Assembly: GCA_028023455.1 (NCBI GenBank)
Contig: JAQFVV010000151.1
Coordinates: 2,843,097 to 2,907,096 of the forward strand
DNA: 64,000 bases
Direction: 5' to 3'
Source: Epiperipatus broadwayi
Taxonomy: Eukaryota; Onychophora; Udeonychophora; Euonychophora; Peripatidae
Shown here: positions 24,741-37,689 of the stretch, piece by piece
Position numbering within the stretch: position 1 is the first letter of the stretch
Layout: each line of letters begins with the position of its first letter
Translations under genes and position numbers: made by a program
Notes under the pieces: model-generated
Database searches by the model: none
What the model was told of the DNA's origin: nothing
What the model saw: only the letters and a program-made list of their open reading frames with translations

Positions 24741-24975
24741 TATTTTCAATATTATGTATAAAATTGGAAATTATATGACTATAAGAAGAAAAAGTTAAAA
24801 CAAAATTTGTCGCAAGATTGTAACTTTTATATTACCTATATTTTAAATAATTAACAAAGCTACGTTGACAAAACCGAGGCATCTATCCAATACTTATAGA
24901 ATAATCTGAAGTAACGAAACCACCTGTGTATGCATAGAGAAGAAAATAAGTTTTTCGTTTAAACGAGTTAATTTA

Positions 24976-25158
24976 ATTGTATTTACATATTGAACTAGTT
25001 CTATCATCTGAGTATTGAATGCCTTTAGAAAAATTAAATAATAGAAAAACTAAATAAAGTAAATTTTTTCTAAAGACATTCAATACTCATATTTGATAAT
25101 AGAAATACTCCAGTATATAAATACAACTAAAACACCATCATCACAAACCTTCAGGAAA
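24976..25158. repeat. Foldback element with flanking duplication
   Basis: The arms 24979-25035 and 25061-25124 are reverse complements (GAGTATTGAATGCCTTTAG against CTAAAGACATTCAATACTC). ACGAGTTAAT flanks it at 24963-24972 and 25161-25170. Non-coding, with no hammerhead core. Confidence 0.6.
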
Positions 25159-25170
25159 ACACGAGTTAAT

Positions 25171-26454
25171 TAAATCTTTTATATTTGATTTTTAAATAAT
25201 TTTATGCATGCATTTGGTCTATATTCATTACTATGTTTCCTTTTAAGCTTTAAATGTATATAGAGTGAAATATATTTTACCAGAATATGAAACAATTATC
25301 AACTATTACAATAAATTGAGATACTGCCAAATCTCTATCTGCACTTCGCAAATTAAAATATTGTTCAACTATTACAGTAATAAATCTTTGGTACAAACAA
25401 TTTGTTACTTGCTGAGCCAAGCTTTCGATACAATGCATGTATAAATATACGCGCGTGCACAATACTACATTGTGCGTATGAGACTATTCTGCCTCATAAT
25501 TTTTATATATAACTTCTGAATATAATCTATATATTTAGTGGGATAATGTTATAATAGCATGGATGTCTGAAGAATCCAGTTATGAGAATTGAACTACATA
25601 GAATCATATATTTTGTCGGTGGTCTTTTTTACATTGATATGGTTGACTATCTGTCCAGTGAATAGAAATCTGAAAAAGACATGATGTCCAAAATGCATTT
25701 CGTACTTTACCATCATTGTTTATTTGGTCTGGGTGATAATCTTTTAATCACATGATTATCATATATTTAATATTTAACAATATCAAATTATTGCATTTGA
25801 TTCATGAGTAACAAAATTTCTACTCTCACAACTTTAACTTTTTCAGATGAATTGAGCAACAGATATCTATACATTTTCACGAATGTGTGGTAGAATTGAA
25901 GTTTTAATATTATCTCAAGTACAATTAAGGTATTTATTACCTCTATGTTTGAAGTTCTCTTGAAAAACAAAGGCTATTTAGAAATGCACGCATAATGAGG
26001 AAATGGTCTGGTTTATGCTTTGCTGGATGGTTATGATACTGTGAAATTAAAAGGATTCACTAATAAAAATCAAAAAATCTTGAATATATGCATTAATCTT
26101 CAACTGAAGTTTAAAACTTATTTATGGATTAGGGATAATCTTTACTTTAATAAATGATTAGTAGTAAATATATTTATCTAAAATGCTAGATGTCAAAAGT
26201 ATGATTGCAAAAAATTTGACATAAATCAAAATATATACATGAGTATATAAATTATGATGGATTAAATGGCTTTTGTTTTCTTGTTGTGTTTCTCCATGTG
26301 TAAGATAAATCATTATTTAGATGGTATTGAAATCAATCCTAATTACTATTGTGATCACACATAGTGTCTGCAATCATTTTCTGATGCTTTAAAATTATAA
26401 TTGTATTCAGGGCATTAGTGAAGGAATTTTGAAATAGTGGTTTAATAAAAAGAG
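25171..26454. other. AT-rich DNA, nothing recognised
   Basis: Open frames at 25277-25462 and 25788-25970 (minus) have no recognisable domain. No RNA gene or repeat boundary seen. Confidence 0.5.
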
Positions 26455-26815
26455 CAATATAGAGACTTCAGACCACTCAAAAAAGTATGGAGAGATGTAT
26501 GTTAGGAGTAACAAAAAAAGACTGAAAATGCAATATATGGGTAAGAGAACAACCAGGTCTTACTGACCTCATTGAAAAAATTAAAAGACTGAAGTGGGTT
26601 TGGTATGGACATATTGCTAGAAGAGATGATAATTGATGGCCAATTAAAATATTAAACTGGATTCCAAGAGATTGTAAAAGACCCAGAAAGAGACCACGTG
26701 TGAGATGGATAAAATAAAGTGTGCAGGGGTGATGTGGAGAAGAGAAGCTGAAAATGGATTGAATTTGGAGAGACCATTCTGCAGCGGATTGATAATGGTT
26801 GATGATAATGAATGT
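26455..26815 (+). mobile_element. RTE-type LINE, 3' fragment
   Basis: The plus strand encodes, with stops, the C-terminal RTE segment: RLQTTQ-like start, LTDLIEKIKRLKWVWYGHI, ARRDDN, ILNWIPRDCKRPRKRPRVRW. It ends with GATTGATAATGGTTGATGATAATG, the family tail. Opposite in orientation to the other RTE tails here. Confidence 0.8.
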
Positions 26816-27121
26816 TAATGAATTCCATTGAAGTTTAGATTAACCAGTATAAAGAGAGAGAAAAGATAAAATTATAATATATGGATGATAATCATGATGT
26901 AATTCTATAAGTGAATAGATGATATTTGGAAAGCTTTAATTATTTATAGAATTACATTAGACCAATAAAAAATCTTATGACTACCAAGGCATCACATGAT
27001 CTTTGCTTACACTTCGCTCTTTAATAATGATTTTCAATCTCCGGTAAGCTTTAGTATTCAATAAATGCCAGATGTTAGTACATGTTTTTCAATTTGGTTT
27101 GGCAACAAAAAATAAAAGATA
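26816..27121. other. AT-rich DNA, nothing recognised
   Basis: Ordinary AT-rich sequence upstream of the SINE at 27140. Confidence 0.45.
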
Positions 27122-27139
27122 GCTGTTAGAGAGGAAACG

Positions 27140-27250
27140 TCAAGCGTTGTTAGCCGAGAGATCATCGCAGCTGTCTTGCAAGCAAGTAGTTGGTTGCAGA
27201 CGGTTGTGGGTTCGCGTCTCGGCCGATGCTATGATATATGAAAAAAAAAA
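27140..27250 (+). mobile_element. tRNA-derived SINE with 18-bp duplication
   Basis: The body starts TCAAGCGTTG and has a B-box-like GTGGGTTCGCGTCTCGG, the 3' acceptor GGCCGATGC, TATGATATATG and an A10 tail. GCTGTTAGAGAGGAAACG (27122-27139) is repeated as GCTGTTAGAGAGGAAATG (27251-27268). The middle part differs from the other SINE copies (TTAGCCGAGAGATCATCGC instead of GGTGGTCGAGAGGTCAGCG), so it may be a variant subfamily. Confidence 0.85.
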
Positions 27251-27268
27251 GCTGTTAGAGAGGAAATG

Positions 27269-28073
27269 TGAATTAGATCTGCTTATGCCTTAGCTCCCAA
27301 TTCTCTGTTAATGAAGACAATGAAACTAATGACTCCATGTCCGTTATAATTCTATTAATTTAATACATTCTATACTTATTATAGAGTTCAGCAATTATTT
27401 TTATGTACTTGTCTATAGTCCAGTCTTGTTTCCCACCCACTTTTCAGTTTCTACTAGCTTTAAAGGCTTTTACCTGTCTAGTTCTTGAGGCTTATAAAAA
27501 TCTTAATAAGGTCAAGGCAACCTCTTCAGTTCCCTATAACTTGTTGATCTTTGTCAGCTGAGATTCTAGGAAAAAAGACCCCCTCCCCCCCACACAGATT
27601 TTCTCCACTACTTTCATGCTATCTGCTTTTAAGCTAGTGTCAAAGATGAAGAGATACTTATTATTCTCTGTATCTTTCTATTTTTTTTTTTTTAAGTATT
27701 TCAGTCAGTGGGGTGGCTATAGCATGGAAAGCAGATAAACAATTTAATTAGCTTAGATCTAACTCGTGAATTTAATTAGTATATATAGTTCACAGTTAAT
27801 TAGTTGTTTTTTTTTTTTTTTGTTAATCCGAAATATTTTCCTTTCGATAACAATAGATCGCTCATTCTTGAAAATCTTACTTTTACAAAGCATTTTAAAA
27901 CTAAGAATAATTAATTCAAAGTCTATTTTTACTTTACTTTTGATTTTAATCTTCCAAAATATTTAATCTTAAATTTGTTCAATAACACAAATATTTCAGA
28001 TCCTAAGAATTCAAATGCACTACTCGAAAATCCAAAGTAATCAGCACTGGATAAGAATTTATTAAACATTAAC
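27269..28073. other. AT-rich DNA with homopolymers
   Basis: A C-rich patch near 27580-27590, T12-T15 runs near 27680 and 27807, and no convincing gene. The frame at 27766-27966 is hydrophobic by composition only. Confidence 0.45.
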
Positions 28074-28303
28074 ATATGTATTAAATGGATTATGTCCTGT
28101 ACATTAGGGGTCAGATTGACTTTAGGTCAACATGGATGTGACGAGAATCTCGGACTCAGGGTGACCTTTGAGCATTCCATCATCAGATTTTCAATTGGAT
28201 GGACAGTTGAAGTGTGGAATGTTTTGAAGCCTGTTTATTACAGTATGAAGATTGGCTATCTTAATATATATTTGAACACTTATCGCATATATGTGTATAG
28301 ATG

Positions 28304-28352
28304 ATAATCTGGACCAACTGATCATTGCTGGTTTAGCATGAAATACATATAT
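28304..28352 (+). ncRNA. Hammerhead ribozyme relic, family B unit 1
   Basis: ATAATC, CCAA, core CTGATCA, stem TGCT/AGCA with loop GGTTT, GAAA, ATA-CA-TAT, A, TTGG, C, GATTAT. Helices I, II and III can all form. The core reads CUGAUCA where an invariant G is expected at the sixth position, so this copy is predicted inactive. Confidence 0.6.
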
Positions 28353-28760
28353 TGGCGATTATTTATCTTTTCGTTATATGTGTGTTCACGTGTATCAGTG
28401 TTATAAGATAGAATGGAGAGTGGTGGGTCGTGTGAAAGTCTGTGTTCCTATACCCCATATATATATAATAAACCTGTATTTCAGTTATTGCTTAGTTGAG
28501 ATGCCTGCCTATACATCGTATATGTATTAAATGGATTATGTCCAGTACATGAGGGGCCAGATTGACTTTAGGTCAACATAGGTGTGATGAGAAGCTCAGC
28601 CTCAGGGTGGCTTTTGAGTATTCTGTCATCAGATTTTCAATTGTATGGAAGACTGTTGAGGAGTTGGAATGTGGAGTTGTTTGAATCCTGTCCATTAAAG
28701 TATGAAGATTGGCTATCTTAATAGATATCTGAACACTTATTGCATATATGTATAAAGATG

Positions 28761-28819
28761 ATAATCTGGACCAACTGATGATTACTGGTTTAGCATGAAT
28801 TACATATATTGATGATTAT
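28761..28819 (+). ncRNA. Hammerhead ribozyme relic, family B unit 2
   Basis: ATAATC, CCAA and an intact core CTGATGA, but stem II reads TACT...AGCA with a mismatch. GAAT replaces the required GAAA, and helix I is weakened (CCAA/TTGA). Predicted inactive. Confidence 0.55.
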
Positions 28820-28925
28820 TTACCTTTTCGATATATATATATGTTCAAGTGTACTGAAAGTCTGTGCTCATGTACCCTATATATTACCATATGGTAACTA
28901 ATGATTACTAAGGTTTACGCTAGGT

Positions 28926-30365
28926 AGCATCATCATCACCATTATCAATCCACTGCAATATGAAGGTCTCTCCAAGTCAATCCATCTCTGATCTTTAGCT
29001 TCTTTACTCCACCTAACCCCAGCACACTTTCTTATTTCATCATCAATATCACATGTGGTCTCTTTCTGGGTCTTTTACAATCTCTTGGAATCCCGTTTAA
29101 GATTTCAATTGTCCACCTATTATCATCTCTTCTAGTAATATGTCCAGCCCAACTCCACTTCAATCTTTTAACTTTTTCAATGAAGTCAGTAACACCTGTT
29201 TGTTCTTAAGCTTACCCATACATTGCGTATTTCATCATCAATCTCACATGTGGTCACTTTCTGGGTCTTTGGATTTTGTCCACTCGTGAAATCCAGTTTA
29301 AGATTTCAATTGTCCACTTATTATCATCTCTTCTAGCAATATGTCCAGCCCAATTCCACTTCAATCTTTTAACTTTTTCAATGAGGTCAGTAACACCTGT
29401 TTGTTCTCTTACCCAAACATTGCATTTTTGATCTCTTCTTGTTACTCCAACATGCATCTCTCCCTACTTTGAGTGGTCTGAAGTCTCTGTATTGCTCTTC
29501 TATTAAGTGTCCAACTCTCAGATCCATAAGTAAAAACTGGTAAAATACATTTGTTAAAAACGTTTCTTTTCAAACACATAGGCATATTTCCTTTTAGTAT
29601 CAAGTTATTTCTACCAAAAGCACTCCAAACAAGTTTAATTCTATGATTAATTTCATCCATTATGTTTCCATCTGTATTAATAATCTGACCAAGGTATTTG
29701 TAACTGTTAACTTCTTCTTCTAATTCATCATAATCAATCTTCATTTTCATATTTTTAGCAAATCAATTAAACATTATTTTAGTCTTTTTAACATTTATAT
29801 TTAATCCTACTTTCATCTGATAACTCCTGCAACATTTCCTGCAGCTCTGAAGCATTATTTGCAAAAACAACTACATCATCTGCAAAATCTAAATGACTTA
29901 AATAAGCTCCATTTACTTTCACTTCTTTAGTTTCCCATTTTAATCCACAAAATACTTCTTGTAGCACTGCTGTAAAAAGTTTTGGAGATATGGAGTCACC
30001 TTATGTTACACCCTTTCTCAATGTTGACTTTCCCAGTATCATTATGTAATCTAATTGTTGCTGTTGCATTTTTATAAATATTCTTTAAAATATGACAATA
30101 TCCTGGATATATACCTTTGATGATCCAATGCTTTAATCACTGAAGAAATGTTTATAGAATCAAATGCCTTTTCATAATCTACAAATCCAAAACATAATGG
30201 CAACTCATATTCATTTGTTCTTTCTATAACTTCTCTCAAAACCTGGATATGATCTACTGTACTAAAACCCCTTTTAAATCCAGAATTCTCGTGGTTGGTG
30301 GAAATCCAATGTTCTCTGTAGATGAGTTGTAATTATCTTGGTAAAAATTTTGTATAAAACTGACA
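28926..30365 (-). mobile_element. RTE-type LINE, 3' 1.4 kb
   Basis: Minus strand. Reverse-transcriptase palm motif A (GFVDYEKAFDS, near 30175-30205) and FADDVVVFAN (near 29860-29890) are followed by KINVKKTK, YKYLGQIINTDGNIMDEINH, LTYGSESWTLN-like and WAGHIARRDD, then the family tail. Stops and shifts break it, for example after KSGSTVDHI-like text. About 200 bp of the 3' part is duplicated: 29032-29200 and 29225-29400 both hold TATTTCATCATCAAT...CACATGTGGTC and the TATTATCATCTCTTCTAG block. Dead copy. Confidence 0.85.
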
Positions 30366-30570
30366 AAAGACTAGGTGGCATAATTATATTGAAATTGAAA
30401 AAAATATTAGATAGTAAAAAATATAAGCAAAGATAATGTGATTTGTTTATTGGATTAACACCAATTCTGTCCAAAGAATAAAAAAATTTTAAGGTAAAAA
30501 CAGGTATATTTGATGGTTTTTTTCGAATTGGTTTAAAAAATTTATGAAGTGGATTAAAAAAGAAAAAAAA

Positions 30571-30750
30571 GACTAGTCAGATAGATGAGTGGGGACTAGA
30601 TGGGGACGTTATGCACAAGCCTTCTGGCATTCATTTATTACTCTGTTTGGCACAGGGTGGCACTACTGTATGGAGAGTTTTGCCTGTTTAATAAGTTATG
30701 TGCGTAGCGTAAGAGATGGTAATCATGTGCTGCTTAGTGGTTTAACACCA
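30571..30750 (+). mobile_element. Family A ribozyme element, 3' part
   Basis: Matches family A downstream of the hammerhead: GACTAGTCAGATAGATGAGT, TTTATGCAC-like ATGCACAAGCCTTCTGGCAT, GGCACTACTGTATGGAGAG, ending GTGGTTTAAC. The homology starts at the ACTAGTC of the ribozyme core, at or next to the predicted cleavage site. Confidence 0.7.
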
Positions 30751-30969
30751 ATCATGACAATGTATATAATGGCAATAGCCATTAGTATCATCTGGCTTCC
30801 GGTTTTTCTCAGCATGAATTATTTTCCTGTTTTTAGACACTGAAAACTTTTGATAACTTTCATCTATGAAAATATTTCTATTAAGACACAGACATTAATC
30901 TATAATTTCAATTAGTACAAATAATTCTGAAAAGTCAACATAATGTAATTTATATATTTCTATTTTTAC

Positions 30970-31425
30970 TAGCCTGTGTTCCAGTTATTTCATAGTAGAG
31001 ATGTCTGCCCATCCCTTGTATATGTATTAAATGGATTATATCCTGTACATGAGGGGTCAGATTGACTTTAGGTCAATATGGGTAATGACAAGAATCTTGG
31101 CCTCAGGGTGGCCTTTGAGCATTCCATCTTCAGATTTTCAGTTGGATGGACAGTTGAAGAGTTGGAGGGTGGAGTGGATTGAAGCCTGTCTATTAAAGTA
31201 CAAAGATTGGCTATCTTAATATATATCGGAGCACTTATAGCATATATGCATGAAGATGGTAATGTGGACCAACTGATGATTGCTGGTTTAGCATGAAATA
31301 CATATATTGCTGATTATGTATCTTTTTGACATATATGTGTTCAAGTGTATCAGTGTTATGAAGTAGAGTGGAGAGTAGTTGGTCATGTGAAAGTCTGTGC
31401 TCATATACCCTATATATTATAACAA
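30970..31425 (+). mobile_element. Family B repeat, single unit
   Basis: Starts AGCCTGTGTTCCAGTTATTT and ends GCTCATATACCCTATATATT. It aligns throughout with 28467-28890 and the minus-strand copy at 22.7-23.2 kb. Non-coding; carries one hammerhead. Confidence 0.75.
31267..31317 (+). ncRNA. Hammerhead ribozyme, family B unit 3
   Basis: CCAA, an intact core CTGATGA, stem TGCT-GGTTT-AGCA closed by a U-U mismatch, intact GAAA, ATA-CA-TAT, cleavage base A, then TTGC. Helix I is reduced to 3 bp (CCAA/TTGC) and the outer helix is weaker than at 22.9 kb. The core is complete, so slow cleavage is conceivable. Confidence 0.6.
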
Positions 31426-32912
31426 TTAAAGTAAATCATTTTTACAACCTTAATTAATTATGCTTAAAAAATATCCTTATAAATATATACTAAAAATATT
31501 TTATGAAGAATTTATGTCAGATTATCTGGCATGTAAATCTAAAGATTAAAAACAAAATTTGATATCAGACACGATTTTAGTATGTGCTTTGTGACCCTTT
31601 CACACAAGAGAGCCACTGAGCACTGTTGATACTAGCAAGTGATAAACGATTTTAAGTATAAAGTACATATCAAATGTTCTGGATATTTCCCCCATGTTTA
31701 TTACTACAAACAATTTTACGTTTTATCAAAAATACTTAATTTTGCTACTATAAGCGATTAGATGTTTTATCAACAGTTGGTAATTTCCCCTTGTGTAAAA
31801 AAGTGTCCCAAAGTATATACTGAAACAATACCTTAAAACAATTCAAAATTAATAACTATAATAAAAAAATTATTTTACATATATTATTATGGTATGTGTT
31901 TCATATATCAGTGCATATATGGCACAATAGATCTAAAATTAAAGGAGTTTAATGTGTATATTGTGCCCATTTCAGTTTATCCAGTGGCTAAATTTGTAGT
32001 CATGTGCATGAAAGGAAATATGGAACCAAAAATCATCATCACATTTTATATAGGAAAGGAGGCTGTAGGGCACCCAAGTTTAAACCCTACAGGATCAAGT
32101 CCCAAAAGCCTAAGACAGAAAGAGAGTGGGAAAAACAGTTATGTTCTTCATTTGTTTGTGTGTTGACAAAACTCAAAAATAGTACATACCTTTTAATTAT
32201 TCAATAGTTCTTTTTAAAAGTAAGGTTATAACACATATAGGCAGTTTTGTCTGTGGACAAGCTATTTAGTTTGTCATTTTCATATTTCAAATATTAACTT
32301 TCTTCAAAATTAATCTACACTTGCTAGATTCTGCTAGTTTTTTCTCTATTTCTATTTTGTTTTCCATGGTTAGAATTTGGGTTTAAAAGTTTTAAGGATT
32401 TAATTTTAAATATTAAAAGTTTCTAAGAAGCATTCAGATTATTTTAATAGGCCAGTTTTTATAAATGATTTGAATTACATAGTATGTGGATGTATTGCAT
32501 AAATCGACAGTTACACATATTGAAAGAAAAAGAGAATTCTGTTAAATTATTTTTTTTTACTCAAAGGTTTTGTTGCTATAAAGACTTCTTGTTTCTATCT
32601 GTATTTCTTAAAACTCAGAAGTCCAGCTAAAAATCTTCACATCAAAGAGAAGAGATGAGATTTTATAGTAGTGCGAAATTTGTCATCTGGGTGAGAAAAA
32701 AACCATTAAGACAATTTTCCTTCAAAACAGATTAAGTGTCCAGAAATCATGTTATTGTGAATTTTTTTTTTACCAGCAGTTAAAAAAAGATCAGTCTAAT
32801 TACACAAGTTGACTGAAAAATAAAAATATAAAAAGAGCCTGAATAGTCAGTTAGTGTAGAATTTTAAATATTGAAACTAGGGAAAAGACAAGCTTTAAAT
32901 TCTACAAGATAT
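31426..32912. other. AT-rich DNA, nothing recognised
   Basis: Open frames at 31894-32207 have no recognisable domain. No RNA gene or transposon end seen. Confidence 0.45.
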
Positions 32913-34350
32913 TGTAACGGTCAGAATCGTCTATCTCGCTAACACACTGCATAATTCAAACCCCAGATACTAAACTGAACATTCTAGGAGGGGTTGCCTT
33001 CTAGATATACTAAGTTCGAATCTAAAGTCCAAATTTCACAGCGCCACCTGCATGATAACGCATCTGATGCTACAACTAGTATAACCTTTTACCGGCCTGG
33101 TGGTCAGGGAGAAACAAAAGACTCTATACTAAGATAAGTTTGGGTGGCTAATTAACGTCTATGGATTTATAAAAGAAATGCAGAAAATATATATATATAG
33201 ACCGAGACAGTGATAGGAATCAAATAAAATAAGAGATAAAATTTAGTTTAAAATAATTTCACACAATTTATTTAGATAAATATATATATAACGCCACTGT
33301 CTGCTTATATGAGACATTTCAGCAATGACAAAAGATTTTAAAACAGAGTGATATATTCTATTCCTCGGGCTAATAGCATTACGATAATGTGCTTGACGAG
33401 ATAGGAATATGTGCGAGGTGCTTTGAGTAAATAGACAAGTTTAAGACAATATTTGAAATTAAATGTTCTAAAATATTTATTGATTTCGAGAATAGTAACG
33501 GACTAAAGCTTACTAAGCAAACGTGGGAATGGGATCAAAGCATTTATTTGAGAATAATAATAGATTTGTATTGGGAGGTCAGTATTGCTGATAGTGAATT
33601 TATAAAGTTGGAGGGTGTGACTCGTTTAAGTCACGGATGCTTTGTAAAATAAATATAAAATGAAACAATATGAAGATCCGGAATAATTAAGGAGGGCATC
33701 TCGCCGCTAACCCATAGGAAAGTATTTTGACGAAACAGCAAAAACTTAGCGACTGTGTAACGATTGCGTTTAATTCCCAGGGGTGCTATTTGTGAACACC
33801 CTCTGCCTGGAAAACTTGCAATGAGCAAAAGAACGGACTTTGCCGTGTAAAGAATCCTTGGAAAATAAAAACAAAGCGGTCTCAACAACCAATTCATGTA
33901 CCAGCAATACGAGACTAGTGTATATAAAAACATACTAAATGGGTTTTACTTGTATTAAGAGAAATGCCCAATTAAATTCCCTGAAATTCATTTAAAAGGG
34001 TCCGCACACTCTGGACATCAACGATGAACTTTATAATTAAAATAGAACACGGTAATTAAAATAAGAAAATGCATGCTTGCGGGTTTGAAAAGTAAGTATA
34101 GATTTATATACGCAATCATGCATTTGGGGACACATTTAATCATTGACCTCGCACATACTCTTATATTAGATTAAAATCAATAACATGTAGATGTGATTAT
34201 ATTACATTAAAGAAAAGAATCGCCCTCGAACGAGTGATTTGCGAGACAATAAAATTGGAAAATTATAAATTTAAAATATGCCTTAATAGCGGCGTCTTAT
34301 TTTCAATAGAGGGAATAGTTCACTCGGTCAAAGACGATTCTGACACATTA
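32913..34350. mobile_element. Possible LTR or terminal-inverted-repeat insertion
   Basis: The left end TGTAACGGTCAGAATCGTCT (32913) and the right end AGACGATTCTGACACATTA (34332-34350) share TCAGAATCGTCT as an inverted repeat. The inside is less AT-rich than its surroundings. TGTAACGG is a common LTR start in animal Gypsy-like elements. A second LTR was not found, so it could be a solo LTR or a DNA transposon. The minus-strand frame at 33631-33933 has no recognised domain. Confidence 0.4.
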
Positions 34351-37300
34351 TCATGATAAAATAAAAGAAAGCTTTATAAATAGAAAATATTAACCCAAGG
34401 ATAGAGAGCAAAATGTTAAGCATATTTAAACACACAAAATAAATACACAATGAAGTTGTGAAATATAAGAAAACAATGTTAAATAGCTATAGCATGTTAG
34501 TTAGTGATCACAAGAGCTCTTGGGTTAATTTAGGTTACCTCTGGAGAAGCATTTGCAGGTAGATGTTCGGCAGGTTTTATAATTCAGCAGCAAAATCTGG
34601 AATGTTCATATTTGGCAGCGGCAGCAGCAGTTTTGGGATCCGTGTGATAAATTTTTGATGGTATGGAGCAGCGGCTGGCTATTCCGATGGGACATAGCCA
34701 TCTTAAACGCCTCTACTCGGATATGTCAAGGTTAGCAAATTATTAGAATTTTAGAACAACTCAGAAACTTTTAGACAACTCAGAATTCTTTAAAAGCTTA
34801 GACCTTTCAGAGCTTAGAATAGCTTAGAATGGAGAACAAAAGAAAAACATCCTTTTATAGTAAAATTTAACAATAGATTTGTCCTGGGGTGTACAAAATT
34901 ATTGGACTTATCTGCTGTAATTAAATCTATCTGAATGTCTAAAGGAATTCAACATTAATTAATTTCTTTTGTTAACTTCCCTGTCGACATTCGAATTTCA
35001 AACTAGATTTAATTAAAATTACTGCTACTAATTAAAGAAAACTTAAGTGGACAGCTGCTGTTTTTAGATAAACTTATATAATTAAACTATTGTCTCTCAT
35101 TTATGTTAACAGAAATATTTGGAATGATTTTTATCAAATAAAATGAAAATTATTTTATTTTAAATTGTAATATTTGAATCTATCTACTAAACGAATATTT
35201 ACTAAAGGAATTTTATTTTAAATCAAAATATATTACGACGGTAATATATTTGTAAATAGATCCAAACAAAATAACTAACAATTTATAATTTTGATATGTT
35301 TTAAAATGGATATCATAGTGTGTGCGCATTTACGACTTATATAACTTACTTTTTAATAAATGTAAATTATGTGAACAAATACATAATTCATGATATTTTA
35401 TTTTATTTGGGAATAAGTTATATATATAATACGAGCATTGTGCTCGTGGTTTAAAATTAGGCGGGATTTTCAGTATATAAGTGTATTACAAACACACTAC
35501 GATAGATTGGGGTTCAAACTAAGGTATGAGGGTAGGAAGTAGGTGAGAAAAGGTGAAACGAAGATCTGCAAAGCAGCCCTTACTGTTTCAATATCAACTT
35601 GAAATCATTTTTTTCTTAATATAATTTTTTTTTTTTAAAGATTGATATTAACCAAATGGCAGGTTAAAATCTATATATATTTCATCTGTTTATCAGACTG
35701 TCATCAACCAACACATCATATATAAAAAAATTGTCTGAAGTAAAAGTATTCTACACCTTATGATTGTTTGGGGAGAAATATTGAAGATGACTGACTGCTC
35801 CTCCATATTTTAAATAGAAGAAAACATTTACCTGCATTTAAAAGCTGTATGAAAATAAATAATCTGCTGATAAGTATTAAACCATGCAAGTTCAGATTCC
35901 AGTGACACTTTAAACCCCAGCAAAATTATAAATATGGGAACAACAGATATGCTCCATCTATTAGAAGAATTGTGCTAAACAGGAAAAGGAAAAACAGTTC
36001 CAGTGCCAAATGGTTTCTACTGAAGCAAATAACTTCATCACCATAGAAGAATTACAAGCCTCAAGTCAAGCAAAGACTTCCAGTGAACCATGGAAATTGG
36101 TCATATGCCCATGGTACAGAATGGTATGTGTTTGCTGCAAAATGTAGAGACATTTAACAAGCTGAGTTTGAACTCTTGGAAGCCTCGACAAAATAAAAGG
36201 GACTGATAATATGAATTTTCATTATATATATTTTTTTTATGATATCAGGGACTATTAGTAAAATTTTTAGCAATAAAGTTTTCTCTTCTTATGTCTGAAC
36301 TTTGAGAACTAAAATCGAGTTAAACCAAGAATTTTTTCAGTAATAATAGCTATAAGCTTGATTAGTGATTTTATGTATGCTAAAGTTATTATACCTGCTT
36401 ATTGATGAATTTTGTTTTCTAGAGGGTGTTATGGTATATTAATCTAAATTTATGAAATGTTTGTTAATATGTAAAAGATTTTTTTTATTATTGTTTTGAA
36501 ATAATATTTTAGTTATAATGGGTATCAACACACACATACACTAGTAATATAACAATACTTGCCATATGTATATAATTGTGTATGAATGTGAGAATAATAG
36601 GCATACAGTATTAAAAATATTAGATTGGTTTTTTTTTTTGATTAATGAGTAGCAATCTGAATAGGGGGAGATAAGGAATTCAAAACTTGTTTCTGGAAAT
36701 CTTTTTCTTTTCAATTTAACTTAACACTTTTTCTAATTAATTTTTCTACTTTATATGTTAAGTTTAAATGTATAAAGATATAAAAGTATGTGTGCACAAA
36801 GAGTGTTTATATTTTTTATATGAAATATTTTTCTGGTGGATAGAAAATTTTAGCAATTTGTTATCCAAATTGATACACATTATACTATGATAAACAAATG
36901 TTGGATATTGTCATTAATGGGAAAGGGGGAAGAATTTAATATTAATCTTATGATTTCAATATAATCACTTATAATTATTAGTCATATAAATTTTCATTTC
37001 TATTTTGAAATTGTATGTATATGTTAGTAATGCAGTAATAAATGTTATATTTTCATTAAGAGTATTCTTTATTAGTTGTGATCATTCATCATCACTGGTG
37101 AATATTAACTGTTTAAGTTCTAATTTACACATGCTAAAATTAGCCAAATAGTTATGAAATTCTAAAAACTAAATTTCATGTTAGGCTGTTCTAAATCTGT
37201 GATTGGAAGTACCAGCATCATCATCATCATCAAATTGCCATCCTAAATTAATAGTGTAATATGAGCTAGTAAAACTTATGAAGGTATTAAGACATCTTTA

Positions 37301-37689
37301 TCATATTAAAATCTAGGAGATAATTTCTGTCTGATGCATTTTATATACACCACTATAGCTTAAGGATGTTTTGTGTTTATCTTAATATTAGTGCATACGG
37401 TGATATGGGTCTAAAAGCAAAAAAAAATCCTACATTTTGTTAGAAATAAGGTACCAAAGGTGTTCAAACCCGGTACATTTGAAAAAGTTATAGAATATAA
37501 CTTTGTCTAGGTTCAGATAACCTAGTGGTGGCCTGCTAGACCATATTCACTCCATATTCCCTTTATTCACTTAGATATTCGCTTAATATAAAACCAAGAA
37601 ATAAAAGAGGGCACAATTTACTGTTGGATTTATTGAGGAAGTATTTTCATTGGGTTACCAAAGTACCACCCACTTGATGTTATTTCATA
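34351..37689. other. No gene recognised; mixed AT-rich DNA
   Basis: A GC-richer patch near 34600-34700 (CAGCGGCAGCAGCAG) could be the internal end of an LTR element adjoining 32913-34350, but no second LTR is clear. A CTAGGTTCAGATAACCTAG segment at 37508-37526 resembles 41752-41771 in the insertion at 39.7-41.8 kb. Otherwise AT-rich with (TA)n and T runs. Confidence 0.4.

Larger units (their letters stand above)
28074..28890 (+). mobile_element. Family B repeat, two head-to-tail units
   Basis: Two plus-strand units both contain TATGTATTAAATGGATTATG, GTCAGATTGACTTTAGGTCA-like, GATTGGCTATCTTAATA and GGACCAACTGAT. Equivalent points are 457 bp apart (28304 and 28761). Each unit has a decayed hammerhead. 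A head-to-tail arrangement of a ribozyme monomer is what reverse transcription of a circular or concatemeric RNA would leave. The frame at 28092-28304 is fortuitous. Confidence 0.75.

Noticed and set aside
28150-28190. A second hammerhead in family B from CTGATGATGGAATGCTC on the minus strand (also 23.04 and 31.1 kb)
   Set aside because: The GAAA core half is missing in every copy (CTCAAAG instead) and no helix I is found.
28926-30365. An active RTE element
   Set aside because: All RTE copies in the window have stops, frameshifts, deletions or 5' truncation.
30589-30843. 84-codon frame in a family A copy (also 45833-46108)
   Set aside because: Family A is a structured non-coding repeat; the frame is not conserved between copies.
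33631-33933. 100-codon minus-strand frame as a host gene
   Set aside because: No domain recognised and it lies within a likely mobile insertion.
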